This document shows, piece after piece, positions 57,736 through 64,000 of a stretch of DNA of 64,000 nucleotides. The position numbers and the translations under genes are program-made. Every line of letters starts with the position of its first letter. Positions within the stretch are counted from its first letter, which is position 1. The notes under the pieces were generated by a model. It saw only the letters and a list, made by a program, of their open reading frames with translations, ran no database searches and had not been told where the DNA came from. The DNA comes from Alphaproteobacteria bacterium (GTDB lineage Bacteria; Pseudomonadota; Alphaproteobacteria; Rhizobiales; Beijerinckiaceae): positions 26,655 through 90,654 of the forward strand of contig JAJPHH010000029.1 in NCBI GenBank assembly GCA_021325385.1, read 5' to 3'.

Positions 57736-57978
57736 ATGCGAAAAATTGCACTTGCGACGGCCGCCGCGGCTCTCTTCGCCCTGCCCACGTCCGCATTTTC
57801 CCAGAGCGTCGAGTTCGGGCCGGGAGGCGTCCGAATCGATCCTTACCGCCATGGCTACTATCGTCATGGCTCTTATGAGGAATGTCGGGAATTGCGGCAG
57901 GCTTGTCTCCACAAGGAGGATCTGGGCGAAGAAGGCCAGGGCAATTGCGAACGGTATCGCCGTCTCTGCGGTAGGTAA
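57736..57978 (+). CDS. Small exported CX6C/CX6C protein
   Basis: An 80-residue protein with a clear signal peptide (residues 1-22, ALPTSAFSQ). The mature part starts SVEFGPGGVRIDP, is His/Tyr-rich in the middle, and ends with two cysteine pairs, C50-X6-C57 and C71-X6-C78, 13 residues apart, which suits a disulfide-pinned helical hairpin. Similar small proteins occur in other Hyphomicrobiales; no function is known. GAGGAGG before the ATG supports expression. Confidence 0.75.
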   Translation: MRKIALATAAAALFALPTSAFSQSVEFGPGGVRIDPYRHGYYRHGSYEECRELRQACLHKEDLGEEGQGNCERYRRLCGR

Positions 57979-58089
57979 TCGGCGAGCTTCGCCCGAAAGC
58001 GCGGCGCCCGTCGGCGGCGATCTTCGTCACCCCGCCCTCGCCTGAAGGGGCGAGGTCTTGGCCCTAAGCGCGGAGAGCGCCGAGGGGTC

Positions 58090-59352
58090 CTACACCGCCC
58101 TCAGCAGGACGTGCTTTTTGCGGCCGAGCGACAGCTTGACCGCGCCATTGGCGAGGAGCGCGTCGCGGCCGAGCGTGGCGCGCTCGTCGGTCACAATCTC
58201 GTCGTTCACCTTCAGGCCGCCGCCGCGAATTTGCCGGCGCGCTTCGCCGGTCGAGGCGACGAGGCCGACCCGGACAAAGGCGTTGAGCACGCCGAGGCCG
58301 GCGTCAAAATCGGCGGCGGGGGTCTCGAAGGTCGGCAAGGTCTCGGCGGCTTCGCCTTCTTCGAACGTTCGGCGCGCGGTTTCCGCCGCCTCGGCCGCCG
58401 CGGCCTCGCCGTGGAGAAGGCGGGTCGCCTCATTGGCGAGCATCTTCTTAGCTTCGTTGATCTCCACGCCCGAAAGCCTTTCCAGCCTTACGATTTCGGC
58501 GATCGGCAAAGTCGTGAACAGGCGCAGGAAGCGGCCGACGTCGGCGTCCTCGGTGTTGCGCCAGAATTGCCAATAATCGTAGGGCGACAGCAGATCTGCG
58601 TCGAGCCAGACCGCGCCGGCGGCGGTCTTGCCCATCTTCGCGCCCGAGGCGAGGGTGATCAGCGGCGAGGTCAGCGCGTAAAGCTGCGCCGTCCCCAGCC
58701 TTCGGCCGAGATCGAGGCCGGTGACGATGTTGCCCCACTGATCGGAGCCGCCCATTTGCAGGACGCAGCCATAGCGCCGGTGAAGTTCCACGAAATCATA
58801 AGCCTGAAGGCACATATAATTGAATTCTATGAAGGAAAGCTCCTGATCGCGGTCCAGGCGCAGCTTTACCGAATCCATCGCCAGCATGCGATTGACGGAA
58901 AAATGCCGACCGACATCACGTAAGAATTCAAGGTAGTTGAGCTTGACGAGCCATTCGGCGTTGTCCGGCATGATGGCGTCAGTCTTACCTTCGCCGAAGG
59001 TCATAAACCGCGAGAAAACCTTGCGAATCCCAGCTTTGTTGGCGTCGATCTGGGCGACCGTCAACAGCTTGCGGGTCTCATCCTTGCCGGAAGGATCGCC
59101 GACCATTGTCGTGCCGCCGCCCATCAGCGCGATCGGCTTGCCGCCGGTTTTCTGCAGCCAATGCAGCATCATGATCGGCACCAGCGAGCCGACATGGAGC
59201 GAAGGCGCGGTGCAGTCGAAGCCGATATAGGCGACGAGCGAGCCGTCGGCCGCTTTCGCGTCGAGCCCGGCCGGATCGGAGCATTGGTGGACGAAGCCGC
59301 GCTCGTAGAGCGCGGCGAGGAAATCGGATTTCGGGCGGAACGTCTCGGGCAA
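58090..59352 (-). CDS. tyrS: Tyrosine-tRNA ligase
   Basis: A class I synthetase of 420 residues. Seen: [19 protein letters not shown] (HIGH-type HVGS), the tyrosine-binding [25 protein letters not shown], the KMSKS-type loop as KMGKT, and a C-terminal S4 domain ([20 protein letters not shown]). The start is a TTG at 59352 with AAAGGAG six bases upstream; no ATG fits the family N-terminus. Confidence 0.95.
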   Translation of the reverse strand: MPETFRPKSDFLAALYERGFVHQCSDPAGLDAKAADGSLVAYIGFDCTAPSLHVGSLVPIMMLHWLQKTGGKPIALMGGGTTMVGDPSGKDETRKLLTVAQIDANKAGIRKVFSRFMTFGEGKTDAIMPDNAEWLVKLNYLEFLRDVGRHFSVNRMLAMDSVKLRLDRDQELSFIEFNYMCLQAYDFVELHRRYGCVLQMGGSDQWGNIVTGLDLGRRLGTAQLYALTSPLITLASGAKMGKTAAGAVWLDADLLSPYDYWQFWRNTEDADVGRFLRLFTTLPIAEIVRLERLSGVEINEAKKMLANEATRLLHGEAAAAEAAETARRTFEEGEAAETLPTFETPAADFDAGLGVLNAFVRVGLVASTGEARRQIRGGGLKVNDEIVTDERATLGRDALLANGAVKLSLGRKKHVLLRAV

Positions 59353-59440
59353 GCCAGGCTCCTTTAAGAAGCGGCGCGAGAATTAGGGACTTGGCCGGCG
59401 TTATGCAATAAGCCGACGCTCCAACGCCTCTCGACCCGCC

Positions 59441-60427
59441 ATGGCCGCCCGCTTAAGCGAAGACGATCTCATCGCCCGTTTCTTTGCGCCTGGGGCAGCC
59501 CCGGAAGGCCTCGGCCTCCGGGACGACGCTGCGCTGCTCGCCGGCGCGCCCGGCGATCTCGTCTTGACGACCGACGCGCTTGTCGCCGGCGTGCATTTTT
59601 TCGCTGACGATCCGCCGGACGCGATCGCCCGCAAGGCCTTGCGAGTCAATCTCTCGGATCTCGCCGCCAAGGGCGCCGAGCCGGTCGGCTTTCTGCTCGC
59701 GCTCGCCTTACCGACCGACTGGACCGAGGATTGGCTCGCCGCGTTCGCGAACGGGCTGGCCGAGGACGCGACGGCCTATGCCTGTCCGCTCTTTGGCGGC
59801 GATACCGTGAAGACGGCGGGGCCGCTCATGGTTTCGATCACCGCCTTAGGCCGGATCGAGACCGGGCGCATGGCGCGGCGCGACGGCGCGAGGCCCGGCG
59901 ATCTTCTCTATGTGAGCGGGACAATCGGCGACGCCGCTCTCGGCCTCTCGCTGCGGCTCGGCGCGCCGGCGCTCGAGGCGGGGCTCGAGGTCGAGAGCCG
60001 TCGGTTTCTGCTCGACCGCTATCTATTGCCGCAGCCGCGTTGCGGGTTGGCCCCGGCGATGCGACGATTCGCGCAAGGCGGCATGGACGTTTCGGACGGA
60101 TTCGTCGGCGATCTGACCAAAATGCTCCGCGTCAGCGGCGTGACGGCGCGGATCGATTTGGGACTGTTGCCACTTTCGCCCGCGGCCAGGGCGGCGCTGT
60201 CGATCGACCGCGCGCTCATCGAAACGCTCGCAACCGGCGGCGACGACTACGAAATCCTCGCCGCCGTCGGCCAAAACGAGGCGGCGGATTTCGAGCGCAG
60301 CGCCGCGGCCGCCGGAATCAAGGTCTCGCGGGTCGGCACGGTCGCCGCCGGGGAGGGCGCGCCTGAATTTGTCGGACCTTCTGGCCGTGCGCTCGCCTTC
60401 ACGCGCGGCTCGTTCAGCCATTTTTAG
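59441..60427 (+). CDS. thiL: Thiamine-monophosphate kinase
   Basis: ThiL makes thiamine diphosphate from thiamine monophosphate. Seen: LRDDAALLAGAPGDLVLTTD (the DD metal/ATP motif), GVHFFADDPPDAIARKALRV, LSDLAAKGAEPVGFLLALALP, LFGGDTVKT and the C-terminal GGDDYEIL motif. 328 residues. No thiamine riboswitch is evident in the 88-base gap before it, consistent with a salvage-step gene expressed constitutively. An inositol-monophosphatase-family gene follows after 16 bases. Confidence 0.94.
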   Translation: MAARLSEDDLIARFFAPGAAPEGLGLRDDAALLAGAPGDLVLTTDALVAGVHFFADDPPDAIARKALRVNLSDLAAKGAEPVGFLLALALPTDWTEDWLAAFANGLAEDATAYACPLFGGDTVKTAGPLMVSITALGRIETGRMARRDGARPGDLLYVSGTIGDAALGLSLRLGAPALEAGLEVESRRFLLDRYLLPQPRCGLAPAMRRFAQGGMDVSDGFVGDLTKMLRVSGVTARIDLGLLPLSPAARAALSIDRALIETLATGGDDYEILAAVGQNEAADFERSAAAAGIKVSRVGTVAAGEGAPEFVGPSGRALAFTRGSFSHF

Positions 60428-60443
60428 ATCAGGAGTGGATCGC

Positions 60444-61253
60444 TTGACCCTCGACTCGACCGCGCTGCAAAACCGCTTTCTCGCCGCTTGCGCCGTTGCG
60501 CGCGAAGCCGGCGCGCTGGCCAAGCGCCGCTTTCTCGACCGAAAATCGTTCACGGTCGGTCTGAAAGGCCCGCAGGATTTCATCACCGAGGTCGATGGCG
60601 ACGTCGAGAAGCTGGTCCGCCGCCGCCTGACCGAGATTTTCAAGGACGACGGCTTCATAGGCGAGGAGGGCGGCGTCGCGCCAGGCGGCGAGGGCGCGCC
60701 GTCCTGGGTCGTCGATCCGATCGACGGCACCGCCAATTTCGCCCGCGGCGCCCCGTTCTATTGCGTCTCGATCGCCTGCATAAACGGCCGCGACATCGAG
60801 ATCGGCGTCATTTACGATCCGATGCTCGACGAGCTTTTCGCCGCGCGACGCAGCGCCGGCGCGACCTTGAACGGCGCGCCGCTCAAGGTTTCCGATTGCG
60901 ATTCGCTCGCCAAGGCGGCGGTCGAGGTCGGCTGGAACATGCGCTTCGGCGCAGAGGACTTTTTAGCCGTGATGGGCCGCATCGTCGCGACCGGGGCCGG
61001 AGTGATCCGCGCCGGGTCCGGCGCGCTTGGCCTCGCCTATGTCGCGGCCGGGCGGCGCGACGGCTATGTCGAGACTCACATCCGGGCCTGGGATTGCCTC
61101 GCCGGAATCCTGCTCGTTCGCGAAGCCGGCGGCTACGCCAGCGATTTTCTCGCCGGCGAGGGACTGACCAAGGGCGACGCGCTGATCGCCTGCGCGCCAG
61201 GCGTCAAGCAAGCGCTGATCGAAGCGGCCGCGATCAAAGGACTTGCGTTGTGA
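60444..61253 (+). CDS. Inositol monophosphatase-family phosphatase
   Basis: A 269-residue Mg-dependent phosphatase of the IMPase superfamily. Seen: KGPQDFITEVDGDVEK, FIGEEGG (metal Glu), WVVDPIDGTANFARG (metal Asp set) and the late HIRAWDCLAGILLVREAGG. The natural substrate may be inositol phosphate or another sugar phosphate; the SuhB function in transcription is also possible in this family. The TTG at 60444 is preferred because AGGAG lies 8 bases upstream; GTG 60435 overlaps that site. It probably shares a transcript with thiL. Confidence 0.88.
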   Translation: MTLDSTALQNRFLAACAVAREAGALAKRRFLDRKSFTVGLKGPQDFITEVDGDVEKLVRRRLTEIFKDDGFIGEEGGVAPGGEGAPSWVVDPIDGTANFARGAPFYCVSIACINGRDIEIGVIYDPMLDELFAARRSAGATLNGAPLKVSDCDSLAKAAVEVGWNMRFGAEDFLAVMGRIVATGAGVIRAGSGALGLAYVAAGRRDGYVETHIRAWDCLAGILLVREAGGYASDFLAGEGLTKGDALIACAPGVKQALIEAAAIKGLAL

Positions 61254-61288
61254 ATGAAACGACGGCGCGGCGGACGCAAAGCCGATGA

Positions 61289-62815
61289 TCAGCGCTCGAG
61301 ACGCGATAGCGGGACCGTGAGCGTGAGCTTGAGACCGGGACGAAGCCACTGGTATTCGATCGCCCCGCCCAGCTGCCCGGCGATGCTGCGATCGACAAGG
61401 ATAGAGCCGAAGCCGCGAGTCTGCGGCGGGGCCACAATCAGCGGACCGCCCGTCTCCTCCCATTCCAGATGCAGGCGGTCGCCTCGCCGTTCCCACTCGA
61501 CGCGAATCGCGCCGTTCGGGTCCGAGAGAGCCCCGTATTTGGCCGCGTTCGTCGCGCTCTCGTGCAGCGTCAGAGCGAGGCTGGCGGCCGCGTTGGCGCC
61601 GACCTGCACTTCTGGTCCGCTTGCAACGATACGCTCGCGGGAGCCATCGGCGTAGGGCTGCAAAATCGCCTGCACGAGCGCATTCATCGTTGTTCGCTCG
61701 TCCTGCGCGTGTCCGCTTTCGATGAGCCCCGGACGGACAAGGTCCTTTGCCTGCATGAGGGCTTCGAGCCGACCGCGAAGAGACTCGGCCATCTCCTCCG
61801 GCGTTCGCGCCGACCGTGCGCTCAGATTGACCATGCCTCGGAAGACCGCGAACATATTCTTTACGCGGTGGTTCATCTCCTGGAAAAGCAATTGCTGACG
61901 CTGATCGGCTTCCTTGTGGTCGGTAATATCCACCACGACGCCGAGGAAGCGGACGGGCTTACCGTCTTCGTCATATCGGCACTCGCCGCGCGCCTCCACC
62001 CAGCGATTCGCGCCGTCCTTCGGTAGAAGCCGATATTCCTCGACAAGCTTCTCGCCGGTCGCGACTGCGCGATTGAAGCTCTCGCCGACCCGCTCTGCGT
62101 CCTCCGGATGGACGCCCGCCAGATATTGCGCGATCGGGACCCCTGCTTCAGCCTTGCCGGCGTCGACCGAGAACATGGCCGCGAAACGAGGGTCCGCATA
62201 GAACTTGTCGGTCTGCACGTGCCAGTCGAAAGCGCCGACCATTCCCGCTGTGTTCAGCGCGAGAGAAAGCCGCTCTTGCGCCACGGAGAGTTCCCGCTGC
62301 GCCACGACCCGATCGGTGGTCTCGCTTACGATGCAAAGGACGCCGTCGACCTTGCCCAAGTCATTATGAACGGGCGAATATGAAATGTCGAAGCAAACGT
62401 CCTCAGGATAACCGTGCCGCTCGATGTAGAAAGGCCGGTCCTTGGCGAAAACCGTCGCGCCGGTTTCGAGAACGCTTCGCAACAGAGGCTCGAGATCGCC
62501 CCATAACTCGCTCCAATTCTCCCGCGCCGGCCGGCCGAGCGCTCTCGGATGCTTGTCGCCGATGGTCGGAGCATAAGCGTCGTTATACAAAGCCACGAAT
62601 TCCGGGCCCCAGAACAACACGATCTGGGCTCGGGCGGGCAGCATGAGACGGACTGCGGCCTTCAGGTGGACAGGCCACTCGGAGATCGGCCCCAAACTGG
62701 TCTCGGACCAATCGAATGCGCGGATCATTTCCGCCATCGCGCCGCTGACGCCGGGGAGTTCGCGCTGACTGCTCCCGTTTGCGGAGTTTTCTCTTCGAAA
62801 CGCCATAGCACCCAT
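61289..62815 (-). CDS. PAS-PAS HWE-type sensor histidine kinase (soluble)
   Basis: The 508-residue product has no membrane segment. Domains: an N-terminal PAS-like domain (about 50-175, IVLFWGPEFVALYNDAYAPT), a PAS_3-type domain with PAC (about 185-300, ending FLGVVVDITDHKEA), then the HWE dimer/phosphoacceptor block MNHRVKNMFAVFRGMVNLSA (H316) and the ATPase with LHESATNAAKYGALS and LEWEETGGP, the WE part of the HWE signature. HWE kinases often sense light or redox and act on single receivers. No receiver is adjacent; the divergent neighbour is a Crp/Fnr regulator. Confidence 0.9.
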   Translation of the reverse strand: MGAMAFRRENSANGSSQRELPGVSGAMAEMIRAFDWSETSLGPISEWPVHLKAAVRLMLPARAQIVLFWGPEFVALYNDAYAPTIGDKHPRALGRPARENWSELWGDLEPLLRSVLETGATVFAKDRPFYIERHGYPEDVCFDISYSPVHNDLGKVDGVLCIVSETTDRVVAQRELSVAQERLSLALNTAGMVGAFDWHVQTDKFYADPRFAAMFSVDAGKAEAGVPIAQYLAGVHPEDAERVGESFNRAVATGEKLVEEYRLLPKDGANRWVEARGECRYDEDGKPVRFLGVVVDITDHKEADQRQQLLFQEMNHRVKNMFAVFRGMVNLSARSARTPEEMAESLRGRLEALMQAKDLVRPGLIESGHAQDERTTMNALVQAILQPYADGSRERIVASGPEVQVGANAAASLALTLHESATNAAKYGALSDPNGAIRVEWERRGDRLHLEWEETGGPLIVAPPQTRGFGSILVDRSIAGQLGGAIEYQWLRPGLKLTLTVPLSRLER

Positions 62816-62874
62816 CGAAGCCCCGACGCCTCTTGCGATCGCCGGTCCAAGTTAGCCGGGATGGGCAAATTCTT

Positions 62875-62890
62875 TTTATCAAAAGATAAA
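62875..62890. promoter_or_regulatory. Operator-like palindrome between the kinase and Crp/Fnr genes
   Basis: TTTATC-AAAA-GATAAA has perfect 6-base arms and a 4-base spacer. It lies in an unusually AT-rich stretch (about 62866-62920) of the 124-base divergent gap. The size and N4 spacing resemble Fnr/Crp-type sites (TTGAT-N4-ATCAA) without matching them, so autoregulation by the adjacent regulator is a reasonable guess. Confidence 0.5.
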
Positions 62891-62939
62891 TATTCTAAAA
62901 GTGGACCAAAAATGTGTTTCCCCGCGTTGACGGCGTGCA

Positions 62940-63689
62940 ATGCCGCCTCATCCAGATCCGAGCATAGAACGCGTCTCAGAACTGCTCCTGAGCAAAGTCG
63001 CCCTCCACGGAACTCTCGAATCGGCCGATGAAGCGGCCGTCCGAAAGTTGACGCCCCGGACCCGTTCGGTTGCGGCGGGCGAGGACATCGTTCGTCAGGG
63101 CGATCGGCCGAACGTGGCCGTCATCCTGCTGAGCGGAATGCTGGCTCGTTATCACACGTTGGAGACCGGGGCGCGCCAATACCTGTCGTTTCATATCGCC
63201 GGCGACATGCCCGACATCCAGAGCCTGTTCTTGAGCGTGATGGACCATTCCGTTTGCGCCATGAACGATGCGAAAATCGGAGCGCTTCCCCATGATCAGC
63301 TCGCAAGCCTGATCCGCACCAGGCCGGCCATCGGGCTCGCGCTGTGGCGTCTGACTTTCGTCGACGCCTCGGTTTTTCGCCAGGCGATTACCAATAATGG
63401 GGCGCGCTCCCTTTTGGCGCGCCTCGCTCACCTGTTTTGCGAGCAATACGAGCGCGCTCGCCAGGCCGGCCTCATCGACGGCCGGTATTGCGATTTTCCG
63501 ATCAGGCAAGCGCAACTCGGTCAAGCTCTCGGCCTGGCTCCTGTATCGGTCAATCGGGCGCTCCAGAAACTTCGGCGAGACCGACTGGCAGAGCTCCGAT
63601 CAGGAAAATTGGAGATACTCGACTGGCCGGGCCTGATCAAAGTCGCGGGATTCGATCCGGCATACTTGCACCTTAAGAGAGAGCCGTGA
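62940..63689 (+). CDS. Crp/Fnr-family transcriptional regulator
   Basis: The N-terminal 135 residues form a cyclic-nucleotide-type beta-barrel (SVAAGEDIVRQGDRPNVAVILLSGMLARY, RQYLSFHIAGDMPDIQSLFL), followed by a long dimer helix and a Crp-type helix-turn-helix (FPIRQAQLGQALGLAPVSVNRALQKL). No N-terminal Cys cluster for an Fe-S centre is present, so it is not a direct oxygen sensor of the Fnr kind. The cNMP pocket residues are not clearly those of cAMP-binding Crp. 249 residues. It is divergent from the HWE kinase. Confidence 0.9.
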   Translation: MPPHPDPSIERVSELLLSKVALHGTLESADEAAVRKLTPRTRSVAAGEDIVRQGDRPNVAVILLSGMLARYHTLETGARQYLSFHIAGDMPDIQSLFLSVMDHSVCAMNDAKIGALPHDQLASLIRTRPAIGLALWRLTFVDASVFRQAITNNGARSLLARLAHLFCEQYERARQAGLIDGRYCDFPIRQAQLGQALGLAPVSVNRALQKLRRDRLAELRSGKLEILDWPGLIKVAGFDPAYLHLKREP

Positions 63690-63703
63690 TCACGCCCCGA
63701 TAA

Positions 63704-63727
63704 GCCGCCTTGCGATGGCGGCGGTTT
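63704..63727 (+). terminator. Possible terminator after the Crp/Fnr gene
   Basis: GCCGCC-TTGCGAT-GGCGGC followed by GGTTT, 15 bases after the stop. The stem is 6 bp and the T-run short, so the call is tentative. Confidence 0.45.
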
Positions 63728-63773
63728 ATGGAGCGCTCAAAGAACGCAAAGCACTGTAGCAAGCTTCTGAAGT

Positions 63774-64000
63774 TGTCCGGTTTATGTAGCACATCAAATG
63801 TCCGCTTTTCTGTTTCTGTTTGCTGTGGGCGGAGTGGGCAAGGCGTCAGCCTTGTCCATGCCGTCCACAGCCCGCGGCGGCCGTGAAGCGGACTTACGCG
63901 GCCGAGCGGAACGCGGCGTCCTTCTCCTCCTGGTTTGCGGGCCAGCGGACCAGGCGTCGCGGTCCGTGGAAAATCGCGATCTCGCCGTCGACGTAATGAT
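63774..64000 (-). mobile_element. Right-edge insertion sequence (partial), probably IS1202/ISNCY-like
   Basis: The end of a transposase-like gene (63894-64000, minus) enters from the right. Outside its stop lies a candidate element end beginning TGTCCGGTTTATGTAGCACA at 63774; TGTCCG recurs 28 bases further in (TGTCCGCTTTTCTG), as repeated transposase-binding motifs often do. The element continues beyond the window, so its other end and target duplication cannot be checked. Confidence 0.5.
63894..64000 (-). CDS. Transposase, C-terminal end (partial)
   Basis: The last 34 codons of a gene that starts beyond the window: HYVDGEIAIFHGPRRLVRWP then ANQEEKDAAFRSAA and TAA (63894-63896). The pattern hY-h-DG-h-AIFHGPRRL is typical of the end of ISNCY/IS1202-type and related rve-domain transposases. 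Family assignment is tentative because only the tail is visible. Confidence 0.5.
   Translation of the reverse strand, partial: HYVDGEIAIFHGPRRLVRWPANQEEKDAAFRSAA

Noticed and set aside
59353..59440. Thiamine riboswitch before thiL
   Set aside because: The 88-base gap shows no conserved thi-box sequences (no CTGAGA or ACCTGATC-like elements).

Overview
The window is high-GC bacterial chromosome from an alphaproteobacterium, most likely of the Hyphomicrobiales (Rhizobiales) and perhaps near Beijerinckiaceae/Methylocystaceae; the family-level placement is inference. The evidence is: a DUF4167 gene after prmC, ChpT with a single-domain receiver, a DUF1134 (EipA-type) protein, a TIGR03808-type Tat protein, LpxI instead of LpxH, ribosomal protein S2 with a C-terminal helical extension, an HWE histidine kinase, and the gene order rpsB-tsf-pyrH-frr-uppS-cdsA-dxr-rseP-bamA-lpxD-fabZ-lpxA-lpxI-lpxB-gltA.

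Layout. 1-7050: the end of secA, prmC, a DUF4167 protein, a chpT-receiver pair on the minus strand, cysQ, a DUF1134 envelope protein, a membrane-anchored coiled-coil protein and a DUF4337 membrane protein. 7150-12360: a methyltransferase, an NmrA-like reductase, an EmrB/EmrA-type efflux pair and its divergent TetR regulator, with two operator-like sites between them. 12450-17300: cutC, a group III truncated hemoglobin, a small basic DUF6496 protein, a Tat-exported beta-helix protein, a small Cys-containing exported protein and a flavoprotein monooxygenase. 17470-18580: a toxin-antitoxin pair whose toxin is a PIN nuclease fused to a KTSC domain.

18850-35210 is the conserved core: translation (rpsB, tsf, frr), UMP kinase, isoprenoid and phospholipid precursors (dxr, uppS, cdsA), envelope biogenesis (rseP, bamA) and lipid A (lpxD, fabZ, lpxA, lpxI, lpxB). 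It is interrupted between pyrH and frr by two minus-strand genes: a predicted permuted papain-like protein and a TfoX N-domain protein. 35300-42180 carries treZ, treY and glgX (trehalose from alpha-glucan), placed between lpxB and gltA. 42190-51810: gltA, an ABC importer without a binding protein, gltX, comEC, an exported HExxH protein and rpmG.

51920-57980 is an accessory stretch: a small unknown gene, tRNA-Arg(UCG), an IlvD/Edd sugar-acid-type dehydratase, a GNAT acetyltransferase, a PEP-mutase-family lyase, a long inverted-repeat element, a sugar-acid-type SDR dehydrogenase, a SnoaL-like protein and a small CX6C/CX6C exported protein. 58090-63690: tyrS, thiL, an inositol-monophosphatase-family gene, and a divergent HWE kinase / Crp-Fnr regulator pair with a palindrome between them. 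The right edge cuts into a probable insertion sequence.

Best candidates for something undescribed: the PIN-KTSC fusion toxin with its Phd-type antitoxin; the two-gene insertion between pyrH and frr; the prmC reading frame that runs through an A6 tract just before a +1-frame stop; and the divergent kinase/regulator pair with its operator-like palindrome. No CRISPR array, rRNA, prophage or secretion-system cluster was seen.
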